Positions 16,752 to 26,769 of a DNA stretch of 64,000 nucleotides are shown here, in pieces. The stretch lies in assembly GCA_910588225.1 (NCBI GenBank), contig CAJUQT010000001.1, positions 9,634 to 73,633 on the forward strand, given 5' to 3'. This DNA is from an uncultured Acetatifactor sp. GTDB lineage: Bacteria; Bacillota; Clostridia; Lachnospirales; Lachnospiraceae. A program made the position numbers and the translations under genes. Below the pieces are notes generated by a model. It did no database searches and had not been told where the DNA came from. It was given only the letters and a program-made list of their open reading frames with translations. Position 1 is the stretch's first letter. Each line of letters starts with the position of its first letter.

Positions 16752-16853
16752 CAAATGTTGTCAGGCACACTGCACTTCCGGTGCGATACAGTCCTCCTGT
16801 ACCGAACATCTGAGACCCATGTGGATCTGCTGCAGAAGGGATAAAAGTTGACT

Positions 16854-18017
16854 TTACTGCAACAGCTGCAGCACCTGTGAAGGTCTTTCATTAGCCTGGG
16901 CCAACATGGATGTGGCCGCCTGTGTCATCACCTGGTAAGTTGTATAGTTCGTCATTTCCTCTGCCATATCCACATCCATAATCCTGGAATAAGCCGCTGT
17001 CATGTTCTCATAAGTCACATCCAGAGTGCTGATGGTCGATTCCAGTCTGTTCTGATAGGCGCCCAGATGTCCTCTGACGCTGGACAGGAACTGAACCGCT
17101 CCGTCAATGCGGTCAATGGCCTCCGTGGCACTCTCCTGGGTGCTCACATCCAGGTCCTCAATTCCCATCTCTCTCAGGGATATCTCAGGAATATCCACTT
17201 CCAGAATCTGACCCTCGTTTGCCCCGATCTGCAGCTTCATGGCACCGATTCCTGTGACATTGACCTCCAGGTCTGAAATGGTAAGCGGCGCGCCCGGAAA
17301 AGTTCCCGCATCGATTTCCTTGTTGATTTTTCCTGTCAAATCCAATGTCAGCTCAAAACCATTTACCCCCTGAATGGTCACCAGATTGTCCTTGATACTG
17401 GCAGTAGCGCCCTTCGGGAAACCGCCGTTGTCTGTTCCGCCCAGGTTCATGGTTACCTTATATCTCTCGCTCTCATCCGCCGGAAGCGGGTTCTCCTCAA
17501 TCAGCAGAGAATCTATCTTGTAAATTCCCGCAGATACTTCCTTGGTGTAGGAACTCACCTTCACATCCAGATTGCCGTTCACATATCCCTTCAGAGAAAA
17601 TTCTCCGTTCAGCAGTCTCTGTCCATTGAACTCCGTGGTCTCCGCCACACGATTGATCTCGTCTGTCAGCTGGTTGACTTCCTTCTGTATGACGCTTCTG
17701 TCGGCGTCTGCCTCCAGTCCGTTTGCAGACTTGATGGCAAGCTCATTCAGACGCTGCAGCATTTCGCTCATCTCCGACATGGCACCATCCGCAATCTCCA
17801 TGATGGAAACGCCGTCGCTGGCATTGTTGTTGGCCACGGACAGGCTCTCCAGCTGGGCATTCATCCTCTTCGCCATGGCCATTCCGGCAGGGTTGTCTTT
17901 TGCACTGTTGATTTTCAGTCCCGTGGAAAGTCTCTGCAGAGACTGTGACAGCAGGTTATCATTATTTGCCAGCGCATTATTGGTAAGCATTGCAGATACA
18001 TTGTAATTAATTCTCAT
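16854..18017 (-). CDS. Flagellin
   Basis: 387 residues with both conserved flagellin ends. The N-terminus starts MRINYNVSAMLTNNAL and carries the LQRLSTGLKINSAKDNPAGM segment; the C-terminus has SRIMDVDMAEEMTNYT and ends SQVLQLLQ. The ends form the coiled-coil core of the filament; the central 180 residues are the variable surface domain. GAGGG lies eight bases before ATG. The start is only 12 bases after the stop of the 1078-residue upstream protein, so the two are likely cotranscribed, which is unusual for a flagellin that normally has its own strong promoter. The FliS-like chaperone follows. No other structural flagellar genes are in the window. Confidence 0.95.
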   Translation of the reverse strand: MRINYNVSAMLTNNALANNDNLLSQSLQRLSTGLKINSAKDNPAGMAMAKRMNAQLESLSVANNNASDGVSIMEIADGAMSEMSEMLQRLNELAIKSANGLEADADRSVIQKEVNQLTDEINRVAETTEFNGQRLLNGEFSLKGYVNGNLDVKVSSYTKEVSAGIYKIDSLLIEENPLPADESERYKVTMNLGGTDNGGFPKGATASIKDNLVTIQGVNGFELTLDLTGKINKEIDAGTFPGAPLTISDLEVNVTGIGAMKLQIGANEGQILEVDIPEISLREMGIEDLDVSTQESATEAIDRIDGAVQFLSSVRGHLGAYQNRLESTISTLDVTYENMTAAYSRIMDVDMAEEMTNYTTYQVMTQAATSMLAQANERPSQVLQLLQ

Positions 18018-18029
18018 CTTTTATACCCT

Positions 18030-21000
18030 CTATTCTCCTTGTTGAACTACCGATTGCAGGAACACCCTGGCCACACGATACAGATCAGCGCTTTCCGTGG
18101 GTGTATGCGCTCCGGATTTAATCAGCTCCGGCATTCTCTTCTCAGATGCAATGGTGGAAATATTTCCCACCATCCAGCTGCCTTCCGCTTCCTTTCTAAA
18201 GGTATCGGCTATCTGCTGTAATTTCATTACCTCAACTTTTCCTTCCCCGAATAAAATTCCGTGAACGGTATCATTTTCCAGGTAAAGTCTGGCCTGCATA
18301 TGTGCCTCTTCGGAAAGTGTCACACCGATAGTGACGGTTCCCTTCTGGGGGCTGTTCCTGTCCAGGGTGAGGTGAATTCTTGTGAGGGTCTCTCCCACAT
18401 ACATGGGCAGATAGTATTCTTCCCTCTGTGCAAGTGACGCCGCAACCGTCAGCTGCTTATGATTCAGCTGCATATTTCTGACATCCACGCTGCTTTCAGC
18501 TTCCTCAAAGGTTGCCTCTTCCACAGACTCCAACGCTTCTTCGGTCATACGCTCATAGCTTTCGGCGAAGTCTTCTCTATCCTCCAGCTTCTCCCACAGT
18601 CTGGTGCTTTCCACCGGCTCATGTCCTGACTCCTGTACTTCTGCCTGCCGTTCTTCTCCTGTCCGCCGTCTGTCGCTGAGTGCAAAAATATTCTCTCTGC
18701 CATGGGTCAGAGCATGGGCCGCCATCAGATTGTCCGCACTGGCAGGAAGCTCTCCTCTCTGCAGCATGGCGACACTCTCCTGATCCGCGGCACTGACTGC
18801 CTGGCGCTGTTCTTCCAGCTGAGCTTTATTATATTCCCTTTCCGTTTCTTCATCTGATGACACTTCCGTCAGCATTTCATTCGCCGCTTTGAGCAGGGCC
18901 TCGGATACAGGAGCAGCATCTTGCGGTATGTCAGCCGCTCCCGAGTCGGTTGCCGCCGAGGCAACAGCACTTGCCGCACCGCCGATAATTTCTGCGGCAC
19001 CCGCAGTATTCTCAGCAGTCCCCTCTGCCTTCGTCTCTGAAAAAACATTATTCTCTGCGTCGGTTCTCTCCTGTGTGAAAATCCCGGCATTTTGCGCTGC
19101 AAACGCATCAACCCCGTCAGGCACAGCATTCTCTCCTGCCTGTGCCGCTTCCACTGCCGGCTGTGCGGTTTCCGCAGACGGTATGCTTTTTGCCTCCGCC
19201 ATTGCCGCGGCGGCTCTGGCCGCCTTCTCCGCTCTGATATCTGCCACTGTCTTCACAAATGCTTTGGATATCTGCTCTGTAATGCTGGCAGTCTTGCTTT
19301 TCTGTCTGTCTATGGCGCCCATATCCTCTGACACCCGCAGGTCCACGCTTCTCCTGCCGCCCTGCATGGCCGCCAGCAGACTGGAAAACTGGATCTCCGA
19401 CTGTGCGTTCACCAGCGCGCCCACCGCCGCGCCTTCCGCCTTTTCGAACTGACGCACCAGGCGGTAAATGCCGATATAGCTTTCCCGTTCCTCCGGCGTA
19501 ATGGCATTGTTCCGCTCCAGTCCATACAGAAATCTGCTGTAGCTCTCGGCTTCCTTTTTGTATTCCGGCGGAAGAGATTTGAAATACTGTTCCAGCTCTC
19601 CAAAGCTCTTCTCCAACGGGTTGAATCCATCCCGAATCATCTTCAGCGTAGCCGCCGGCGTCAGCTTTCCAAGGACATCCTGCACCTGTCTGTCCGCCTC
19701 TCTCACAGCTTCCAGATTAGGCAGATTCATCTCCATCCGGTTATATCCCAGAATTCTGACGGCTCTGCGGTTCTCCTCAGTAAGCTCCACACCCAGATCT
19801 TTCAGAATATGGTCCACACTGGCAAATGCTTTCTCAATGCTGTCTCCCATCTCACTTCTGGGCATGGTCATCAGCTTCTCATAGCTTGCCTGAGCCTTTT
19901 CATAATTATCCTGCAATGCCTTGCCTTCGTTGTAAATTGTCTCCAGCGAAGCACCGCCCCTTCCTTTGGCAAAGATACCCAGCACATCCGCCGGCAGTCC
20001 GGGCAGCTGATCCGTCACCGTGCTTACCTTGCGGTAATTATGATATTTTTCCACCGCCATATCATCTCTGGGGAAATACTGGTCCGCCAGCTGGTGCTCC
20101 GCCAGCTTCAGCGCCTCTATCAGCTCCTCCATAGGCGCGGTATCAATAGAAAATCCACTTTTTAACAGCTTTACATTCACTTCCGCCGTCATACGGAGCC
20201 TGACTTCCTCCAGCTGCCTTCTGGCGGTAATATCTCCCACCGTTGCTTCCCAGAGTTCGCTGCTGTGATAATATTCCGAGATGGCTGCCGCCTTTTCATA
20301 CAGATTTGCGCTTTTCCCCTCCAGAGAAGCATGAACCGGATTCTTTCCTTCGGCCACCGCAGCGGCGACCGCCTCTCCAAACCGTTTCTCTGTCACGGGA
20401 AGCTCCACCTGTTCCAGCTCTTTCAGCCTTTTCAGATTCTCCGGTGTCAGCGGCAGTCCTCTGTCCAGCAGCCATTTCGCATTTTCCCGGCTTCTTTGAT
20501 TCACTTCGCTTCCGGACTGCTCTATAATCCTGTCTATCTGTCCCTGAAGGGCATCTGTCTGTTCCCTGCCGGCGCTCTGGGTATAATATCCCTGCACATC
20601 CTCGGTATAGAACCTGGGCGCGTTCCCGCCTCTGCCGGCCCCGCTGCTCTGGGCCAGATAGAGATTCCATATCTCCGCTTCCATTCCATTGTCAATCAGA
20701 TAGCTGTAGGAACCGTCTCCCATAGGCTGCAGTCCGGAGCTCATGGCCCACGCCTGAGAAATGGCGGACAGATTCTCCTTCGTCAGAGGTACATCCGCCT
20801 CCCGGAAGCTGTCCGCCACGCTTCTGGCCAGAACTTCGCTGCCCAGAGCCGCCGTCAGCGTCCCCATATCCAGATTATCCGTATAGCCCACGATATTTTT
20901 ACCTGCCCGGGCCAGTTCGGCCTTGATCTTATCCACAATGGTCACGACCTCTTCCGGCTCCATGCTTCCGGGATCGAAGCCTTCCTCCTGCATTTTGGCA

Positions 21001-21266
21001 TAGTCCTCTTCGGACAGGGTATGTGACATAACTGTCATAAAATTCTGCTGAACACCCACATCCGCATCCGCCGCCTCCTGCTGCAGTTCAATCAGGCTCT
21101 TCCCTTTTTCTCCGCCTGCTCCCGGCAGGTCATTCTGTCCGCCCAGAAATGCGGCGAAAGGTACCTGTCCTTCCACAGCGCTCACACCGGCATGGACCTC
21201 TCTGTTCCTGTCCGCCCGCTGTCTCTCCGCTTCTTTTACTGCCTGTTCTGTAAATGTAATTTTCAA
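18030..21266 (-). CDS. Large DUF6240-like protein of the flagellin locus
   Basis: About 1078 residues, cytoplasmic, largely helical and repetitive. From about residue 90 to 620 it contains several LTxENLxxLxx-type repeats (for example PLTKENLSAISQA, PLTPENLKRLKE). A low-complexity Ala/Glu segment spans roughly 710-800. The last 150 residues (LNHKQLTVAASL to RVFLQSVVQQG) form a separate compact domain that recalls the C-terminal domain of hook-length protein FliK (inference). TTG 21266 is chosen because GGGGAGAAG lies six bases upstream and the protein then starts MKITFTEQ. The DUF6240 label is from memory. Its position in front of flagellin suggests a role in filament or hook assembly or secretion. 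Confidence 0.6.
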   Translation of the reverse strand: MKITFTEQAVKEAERQRADRNREVHAGVSAVEGQVPFAAFLGGQNDLPGAGGEKGKSLIELQQEAADADVGVQQNFMTVMSHTLSEEDYAKMQEEGFDPGSMEPEEVVTIVDKIKAELARAGKNIVGYTDNLDMGTLTAALGSEVLARSVADSFREADVPLTKENLSAISQAWAMSSGLQPMGDGSYSYLIDNGMEAEIWNLYLAQSSGAGRGGNAPRFYTEDVQGYYTQSAGREQTDALQGQIDRIIEQSGSEVNQRSRENAKWLLDRGLPLTPENLKRLKELEQVELPVTEKRFGEAVAAAVAEGKNPVHASLEGKSANLYEKAAAISEYYHSSELWEATVGDITARRQLEEVRLRMTAEVNVKLLKSGFSIDTAPMEELIEALKLAEHQLADQYFPRDDMAVEKYHNYRKVSTVTDQLPGLPADVLGIFAKGRGGASLETIYNEGKALQDNYEKAQASYEKLMTMPRSEMGDSIEKAFASVDHILKDLGVELTEENRRAVRILGYNRMEMNLPNLEAVREADRQVQDVLGKLTPAATLKMIRDGFNPLEKSFGELEQYFKSLPPEYKKEAESYSRFLYGLERNNAITPEERESYIGIYRLVRQFEKAEGAAVGALVNAQSEIQFSSLLAAMQGGRRSVDLRVSEDMGAIDRQKSKTASITEQISKAFVKTVADIRAEKAARAAAAMAEAKSIPSAETAQPAVEAAQAGENAVPDGVDAFAAQNAGIFTQERTDAENNVFSETKAEGTAENTAGAAEIIGGAASAVASAATDSGAADIPQDAAPVSEALLKAANEMLTEVSSDEETEREYNKAQLEEQRQAVSAADQESVAMLQRGELPASADNLMAAHALTHGRENIFALSDRRRTGEERQAEVQESGHEPVESTRLWEKLEDREDFAESYERMTEEALESVEEATFEEAESSVDVRNMQLNHKQLTVAASLAQREEYYLPMYVGETLTRIHLTLDRNSPQKGTVTIGVTLSEEAHMQARLYLENDTVHGILFGEGKVEVMKLQQIADTFRKEAEGSWMVGNISTIASEKRMPELIKSGAHTPTESADLYRVARVFLQSVVQQGE

Positions 21267-21434
21267 AATGACTTCTCCCCATCTCCATTTCGCAGCTTTC
21301 CTTTGATACTCCCACTGCCTGAGCATCGGCCCTGCTGCGGCTTTATTTATTGTTGCCAATCAGGCAGGGAGATTTTCTCTCTGCCCGCGCCCCTCCTGCT
21401 GCTTCGGCAGCAAGATTCCCTGTGGGGCCTGCGC

Positions 21435-21470
21435 AAAAAAGGTGCAAACACATCCGTGCCTACACCTTTT
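21435..21470 (-). terminator. Intrinsic terminator downstream of glgB
   Basis: On the minus strand AAAAGGTG (21463-21470) pairs with CACCTTTT (21437-21444) and is followed by further T residues (six in all). It stands about 170 bases after the glgB stop. Confidence 0.6.
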
Positions 21471-21498
21471 ATTTCGGTAACTATACAGAAAACCTTTA
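21471..21498 (-). promoter_or_regulatory. Possible sigma-28 promoter for the DUF6240-flagellin operon
   Basis: The minus strand reads TAAA, 16 bases, ACCGAAAT, resembling TAAA-N15-GCCGATAA. A TATAGT box within the spacer offers a vegetative alternative. The overlapping terminator just downstream complicates this reading. Confidence 0.3.
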
Positions 21499-21639
21499 CC
21501 CTTCCTCAATGCCGTACTCCGATTCCCGGGCAGGCCGAACCGTCTGCTGACAGTTTGCCGGTTCACTTATGTCTTCATGCCGCTCCCTGATTTCCTGCCA
21601 GCCTAAAGCATATCTGAAGCTTGAAACCGACCGGCTGCC

Positions 21640-23553
21640 TCAGAATACAAACACCGCGGAACCATAAGGAGGCAAATCCACGGAAATGGAATAATCCCGC
21701 CCATGGCAGACGATTTTCTCCGCCGCAATCTCTTTTGCGATTTCATTTCCCCAGCCCCCGAACCGTTCCTCATCGCTGTTCAAAAGCAGCCTGTATTTTT
21801 TCTTCCTTGCGCCGACAGGCACGGGCACTCTGTAGCCCTCCCGTTTCACCGGCGTCATATTCAAAACAAAAAGCAGGCTGTTGGTTCCTCTGGATGATTT
21901 TCTCACAAAGGAATAGACGCTGTTCTCCCCGTCATCCGCATTCATCCATTCGAAGCCGGCCCAGTCGTCGTCCAACTCATAAAGCGCGGGATATTTGCGG
22001 TAAATTTTCAGCAGCTCACTCACATAATTTTTCAGGCCCAGATTATTCTTCTCCCCCAGCAGGAACCAGTCAAGTTCTCTCTCCTCACTCCATTCCCGCT
22101 CCTGACCGAAATCCTGCCCCATGAACAACAGCTTCTTGCCGCTGTGCCCGAACATATAGGTATATCCTGTACGCAGATTGGCGTACTTGTCTACCGCATA
22201 GCCCGGCATTTTGTTCACCATGGAGCATTTCAGATGCACCACCTCGTCGTGAGAGAGAGGCAGAATATATTTCTCCGCATTGTTGTAGCTCATGGCAAAA
22301 GTCATGGCAGAATGGTTTCCCTTCCTATACAGGGGATCCAGCTTCATATATTCGCAGAAATCATGCATCCAGCCCATGTTCCATTTGAAGCTGAATCCCA
22401 GGCCTTCGCCGCCTATTTCTCCGGTCACATTGGGCCAGGCCGTGGATTCCTCCGCAACGGTGATAAAGCCCGGATAGGTTCCGCGCACCACGGAATTCAG
22501 ATGCTTAAAGAATTCAATGGCCTCCAGATTCTCGTTCCCGCCGTATTTATTGGGCAGCCACTGTCCGTCCTTTTTGCCGTAATCCAGATAAAGCATAGAT
22601 GCCACGGCATCCACGCGAATGCCGTCTATATGGAATTCTCTCAGCCAGAACAGAACATTTGCGATCAGGAAGTTCTTCACCTCCGGCTTACCGTAATTAA
22701 AGATCTTGGTCCCCCAGTCGGGATGGGACCCCAGACGCGGATCCGGATGTTCAAAAATACATTGCCCGTCAAATTCCGCCAGTCCGTGGGCGTCTGTTGC
22801 AAAATGCGCCGGAACCCAGTCAAGGATAACACCCACCCCCATCCTGTGCAGCCTGTCCACCAGGTACATAAAATCCTTCGGTGTTCCGTAACGGGAGGTC
22901 GGTGCATAGTATCCTGTCACCTGGTATCCCCAGGAACCATCGAAAGGATGCTCCAGGACCCCCATCAGCTCCACATGGGTGTATTTCATCTCCCGCAGGT
23001 ACTCTGCCAGCCTGTCCGCGAACTCCCGATAATTGTAAAAGCCCTCCGTTCCATCCGGATGCTTCATGAAGGAACCGATATGGCACTCATAAATCGCCAT
23101 GGGCTGCCTGCAGACATTTCTTTTGTCTCTTGCGGTCATCCACTTTGTGTCTTTCCATTCAAATCCATTCAAATCTGTGATCACAGAGGCCGTCCCCGGT
23201 CTGTACTCCGCATAATTGGCAAACGGGTCCGCTTTATAAAGCTTTCTTCCATCCCGAGCGGTAATCAGGAATTTATACATGCTGCCTGTCTCCACTCCCG
23301 GAATAAACAATCCCCAGATTCCCACCGGTCCCAGCTTCTCCATGGGATGCGCCTCTTCGCTCCAGCCGTTGAATTCGCCAACCACATGTACCTGCTCAGC
23401 ATTCGGCGCCCACACGCCGAAGTAAACGCCTTTCTTCCCTTTCTCCTCCGACACATGAGCACCCAGCTTCTTATAGATGTCATAGTGCGTCGCCTGAGAA
23501 AACAGATACTGATCAGCCTCAGATATGAAGACCTTTTCCACTGCATCCTTCAT
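21640..23553 (-). CDS. glgB: 1,4-alpha-glucan branching enzyme
   Basis: 637 residues. An N-terminal CBM48 domain (YFGVWAPNAEQVHVVGEFNGW) is followed by a GH13 barrel. Catalytic regions are visible: region I-like VILDWVPAHF, region II GIRVDAVASMLYLDY with the nucleophile Asp, region III ITVAEESTAWP with the acid Glu, and region IV LPLSHDEVVH. It transfers alpha-1,4 chains to alpha-1,6 positions in glycogen. ATG 23553 has AAAGGTGG seven bases upstream; the longer frame to 23571 would overlap the preceding gene. It follows the TPR/acidic protein by 14 bases and is probably cotranscribed with it. No other glycogen gene is in the window. Confidence 0.96.
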   Translation of the reverse strand: MKDAVEKVFISEADQYLFSQATHYDIYKKLGAHVSEEKGKKGVYFGVWAPNAEQVHVVGEFNGWSEEAHPMEKLGPVGIWGLFIPGVETGSMYKFLITARDGRKLYKADPFANYAEYRPGTASVITDLNGFEWKDTKWMTARDKRNVCRQPMAIYECHIGSFMKHPDGTEGFYNYREFADRLAEYLREMKYTHVELMGVLEHPFDGSWGYQVTGYYAPTSRYGTPKDFMYLVDRLHRMGVGVILDWVPAHFATDAHGLAEFDGQCIFEHPDPRLGSHPDWGTKIFNYGKPEVKNFLIANVLFWLREFHIDGIRVDAVASMLYLDYGKKDGQWLPNKYGGNENLEAIEFFKHLNSVVRGTYPGFITVAEESTAWPNVTGEIGGEGLGFSFKWNMGWMHDFCEYMKLDPLYRKGNHSAMTFAMSYNNAEKYILPLSHDEVVHLKCSMVNKMPGYAVDKYANLRTGYTYMFGHSGKKLLFMGQDFGQEREWSEERELDWFLLGEKNNLGLKNYVSELLKIYRKYPALYELDDDWAGFEWMNADDGENSVYSFVRKSSRGTNSLLFVLNMTPVKREGYRVPVPVGARKKKYRLLLNSDEERFGGWGNEIAKEIAAEKIVCHGRDYSISVDLPPYGSAVFVF

Positions 23554-23567
23554 TTTCTTACCACCTT

Positions 23568-26500
23568 TCATGCCACAAAATCTTTTTCCGTCAATATAAT
23601 CATATCTTCATTATCATATCGTTTTGCCAGAAGAATATCGAAGAAATGCCCCAGCGTCTTCCTGGAAGCCCGATGAATCGCCTCGTCCACAATCTGCTTC
23701 ACCTCGATTACGGTTACCACATGATCGATGGTCTGGAGTTCCTCGATTCTGGTATGCAGCGCCAGCACACCCAGATCGTCGATGGAATATTCCATCTCCC
23801 GGGCATACAGTCTTCCGAAAGATACCAGCGTATCGTTGCTCAGGGCTTCCAAATCCATCCGCGCGGTAAAACAGCCTGCCAGTTCCGGGTTCTCCGCGAA
23901 CAGCTTATTGACCGCCTTCTTCGTTCCCTCCAGTACTACAATGATTCCCAGCCGTTCCTGCTGCAGGGATTTATAAAGCCTTTTCGCCGTCTTGCCGGCC
24001 ATGCCTGACGCATTCTCAATAATCAGAGCACCATTATTCAGCCGTTCCAGCGTCTCACCGATATTTCTGTCGTTCAGACCCTGTCCGGATATTTTGGCCA
24101 CCTTTCCGGAAAAGTTACTGTCCGTCAGACGCACTTCCCGTATCATATTTTTCGCCAGCGTCAGCGTGTCCATTCCTTCCTCTCCGGTCACCACAATATT
24201 GCCGGTATAGGCGGCCATACTGATACTGTCAATGGCCTTCACAAGCTGTTCTCTGGAATGACGGCTCTGGATGAAAGGAGCATACAGTTCCTTTTCCTCC
24301 CGGGTCAGCCCTCTGACGCGTGCTTTTTCACGCTGTATGGTATGCTTTTCTCTGTTTCTGTTCTTGTCTTTGGTTTTCTTCTGTTCGCTTTTTTCTTCTT
24401 CCGAACTGTGCGCTTTCTCTTTTTCCTGCTCTTCCATATCCCCGGCCGCTTCCGTAAGCGCGCTGTAACCCAGCTCTTCAAACAATGCCGCTTCCTCTTC
24501 CGACATTTCGTTCTCTTCTTCACCGGGTTCCAGCTCTTCCGGCATTTTGCTCTCTTCTTCACCAGCTTCCAGCTCTTCCGGCATTTTGCTCTCTTCTTCA
24601 CCAGCTTCCGATTCTTCCATGGATATCTCTGCCGCCTCCGACTCGTATTCCGCATCTTCGTCGTACTCAGGCAATTCCCCTGATATGGTCTGGTCCTCCT
24701 CTTCGTATTCTTCCTCTATATACTCCGCATACGCCGTTTCTTCCGGTTCCTCTCCATTCGCAAAGCTGTCATAGTCTTCCTCTTCTTCCACATATTCCAG
24801 CTCCCCGGCACCTTCCTCTTCATACACAGGTCCGTCAATGTCTTCCTCTACATATTCCAGTTCCTCAGGAAGCGCCTGTTCCTCATACGCCGAATCATTA
24901 AGCAGTTCCTCTTCCTGCGCGTATTCTTCGTCAGAATACAGCTCTTCCTCCAGGTATTCCAGCTCCGCAGGCTCTTCGCCGTCAGCTTCCTCATATGCCG
25001 GACTGTCAAAATTTTCCGCCCCGTCGGAATCTTCTTCCATATATCCGGCTTCATCGGCAGCTTCCTCCTCCGCAAATTCTGCTTCGTCGAAGTATTCTCC
25101 TCCGTCCATGTATTCCGCCTCTTCCGGCACCTCTTCCAAGCTCTCTCCGTCGTCCCCCGGAATCGCTTCTGCTTCGCCTGACAGCTCTTCCGCCAAATCG
25201 GTTCTGCCTGCTGTGGTTCCGCTTTCCAGCTGCTCCAGCAGTCCGTCCCTGACAGCTGCCTCAAACTCGGTGAACATGGGGCCTGTCTGCCTGAGAACGT
25301 GCTGCCGCACTTCTTCCCTGCGCTTTTCCTCGTTCTCCTTCTTCATCCGTTCCCATTCCACCAGAACGTCTTCAATCTTCATCTGGCCCGTGAGCTGCTT
25401 TTCAACAGCAAGCTCCTCCGGCAGTACCAGGCTGATCTGACCGTCCGCCTCCTGAGAAAGTACCTCCGCCAGCTCCCTGGGCGGCTGTGCGTTCATAGTC
25501 TCTTCCTGACGCATCTCCTCCATCACCGTCTCCGCGGTGATATCTGTCTGTTCTGTCTCCTTCGGTATCTGCCGCTTTACAGGTTCCCTCCGCTCCTGCA
25601 CCGCAGCTGTTTCAGGCTCCCACGCCGTCTTCTCTGCCGGCTCCGGCTCAAGCGTCATTTCCTCTGCCGCATTCATCTCTCTGAGAACAGGTGCCTTTTC
25701 CACAGGCAGACTGCTGATTTCTCCGGTCTCACCGAAAAATACTTCTGTCTCTTCTATCTCCTCTGCTTCCTGTGCCCCTATATTCTCATAGTCTTCTTCC
25801 ATCTCACAGGCTTCCGCAGCCTCTTCCATATCCGGTTCTGCCATCGGTCCCGGAGCGCCATGAGCGGCCCCTTCCTCCCCCAGCACTTCCTGAAGCCCTT
25901 CCGCCAGCTCAGCCTGCAGATTAATCGTATTATACTGGCCAACATCCATGGTCTTCACCTGGATATCCATCTCCGCCGGTTCCGCAGACTCTTCCGGCTG
26001 TTCATACTCATACGGTCCCTCTTCCTCCAGACTTTCGTCAGCCGGCTGCTGTTCATAGCCGTATTCTTCGTATGCTTCGTCTCCCTCCGGCTCTCCCTGC
26101 TCCGTCTGTATATATTCGTCAAACCGATGATCATATGTCTGCTGCTGGGCAGGGGTCAGAGGCTGATGAAGCATTTTCAGCTCCATGGCCTTCACCACAT
26201 ATTTTCCGTCTCCAAACCACAGGATCATCTCGTCGCATTCTTCCACACAGCGGGTCGCAAGCCCTACCCTGTGATACAGAAAAGCCAGCTCATATGCCCA
26301 CTTTTCTCTGTAATCCCTCTTTTTCAGCTCCTCCAGCACACCGATGCGCTCTTCCAGGCTCACTTCCTGGGCCTCATAAAGTCTGTACTGCAGAATATAC
26401 CGGCTGGGATCCTTCGGCGCCGCCTGCACAAATTCCTTATAATACTTCAGAGCCTGCACAAATTCTTCCGTCTTGATGCAGAGTTCACACAGGGAATAAC

Positions 26501-26729
26501 AGATTGTCCTGCCGCCCGGTCGCCTTTCATAGGCAAGCAGAAGCATATTCTTCGCATCCTCATAGCGCCTGTTTATTTTATACAAGTCGCTGACCGTACA
26601 GAGCATGATGGCGCTCTTGACTCTCCGCCAGTCTATGGTGTCCGCAATGTCCGCGGCCCGGGCATAGTCCCCTTCCGCTATCAATGCCTTAATCTCATCC
26701 GCCCTTATTTTATATTCATATTTATCCAA
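23568..26729 (-). CDS. TPR protein with a long acidic region and AAA-like C-terminus
   Basis: About 1053 residues in three parts. Residues 1-200 are TPR-like helical repeats (ALIAEGDYARAADIAD, NRRYEDAKNMLLLAYERRP, TEEFVQALKYYKEFVQAAP). Residues 200-830 are extremely rich in Glu, Asp, Tyr and Pro, including a 13-residue tandem repeat. The last 230 residues resemble an AAA+ module: GNIVVTGEEGMDTLTLAKNM sits where Walker A should be, GALIIENAS at Walker B, and GIIVVLEG after it. The P-loop lacks the usual GKT, so ATPase activity is doubtful. TTG 26729 is chosen over 26759 because GGGGAG is suitably placed and the protein then starts MDKYEYKI. A good promoter precedes it. It is upstream of glgB. 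Function unknown. Confidence 0.7.
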   Translation of the reverse strand: MDKYEYKIRADEIKALIAEGDYARAADIADTIDWRRVKSAIMLCTVSDLYKINRRYEDAKNMLLLAYERRPGGRTICYSLCELCIKTEEFVQALKYYKEFVQAAPKDPSRYILQYRLYEAQEVSLEERIGVLEELKKRDYREKWAYELAFLYHRVGLATRCVEECDEMILWFGDGKYVVKAMELKMLHQPLTPAQQQTYDHRFDEYIQTEQGEPEGDEAYEEYGYEQQPADESLEEEGPYEYEQPEESAEPAEMDIQVKTMDVGQYNTINLQAELAEGLQEVLGEEGAAHGAPGPMAEPDMEEAAEACEMEEDYENIGAQEAEEIEETEVFFGETGEISSLPVEKAPVLREMNAAEEMTLEPEPAEKTAWEPETAAVQERREPVKRQIPKETEQTDITAETVMEEMRQEETMNAQPPRELAEVLSQEADGQISLVLPEELAVEKQLTGQMKIEDVLVEWERMKKENEEKRREEVRQHVLRQTGPMFTEFEAAVRDGLLEQLESGTTAGRTDLAEELSGEAEAIPGDDGESLEEVPEEAEYMDGGEYFDEAEFAEEEAADEAGYMEEDSDGAENFDSPAYEEADGEEPAELEYLEEELYSDEEYAQEEELLNDSAYEEQALPEELEYVEEDIDGPVYEEEGAGELEYVEEEEDYDSFANGEEPEETAYAEYIEEEYEEEDQTISGELPEYDEDAEYESEAAEISMEESEAGEEESKMPEELEAGEEESKMPEELEPGEEENEMSEEEAALFEELGYSALTEAAGDMEEQEKEKAHSSEEEKSEQKKTKDKNRNREKHTIQREKARVRGLTREEKELYAPFIQSRHSREQLVKAIDSISMAAYTGNIVVTGEEGMDTLTLAKNMIREVRLTDSNFSGKVAKISGQGLNDRNIGETLERLNNGALIIENASGMAGKTAKRLYKSLQQERLGIIVVLEGTKKAVNKLFAENPELAGCFTARMDLEALSNDTLVSFGRLYAREMEYSIDDLGVLALHTRIEELQTIDHVVTVIEVKQIVDEAIHRASRKTLGHFFDILLAKRYDNEDMIILTEKDFVA
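24531..24608 (-). repeat. Two identical 39-base tandem repeats in the acidic region
   Basis: Positions 24531-24569 and 24570-24608 are identical and encode the 13-residue unit SKMPEELEAGEEE. A partial, diverged copy lies at 24508-24530. This is a coding tandem repeat that could vary in number between strains. Confidence 0.85.
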
Positions 26730-26769
26730 GGTATCTCGCTCCCCACTCTGGTAGTACACATTATTGTCT

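Larger units (their letters stand above)
21267..21639. other. Intergenic region between glgB and the flagellin locus
   Basis: About 370 bases with no supported gene. It holds an intrinsic terminator at 21435-21470, a sigma-28-like element at 21471-21498, and an imperfect hairpin at 21363-21385 (GGCAG-GAGA against TCTC-CTGCC, one mismatch) in the leader of the downstream gene. The short frames here lack ribosome binding sites. Confidence 0.6.

Noticed and set aside
22144..23676. 510-residue open frame on the plus strand across glgB
   Set aside because: It mirrors the branching enzyme gene, has no ribosome site, and its translation is rich in His, Cys and Arg without any domain; it is a shadow of a GC-rich coding strand.
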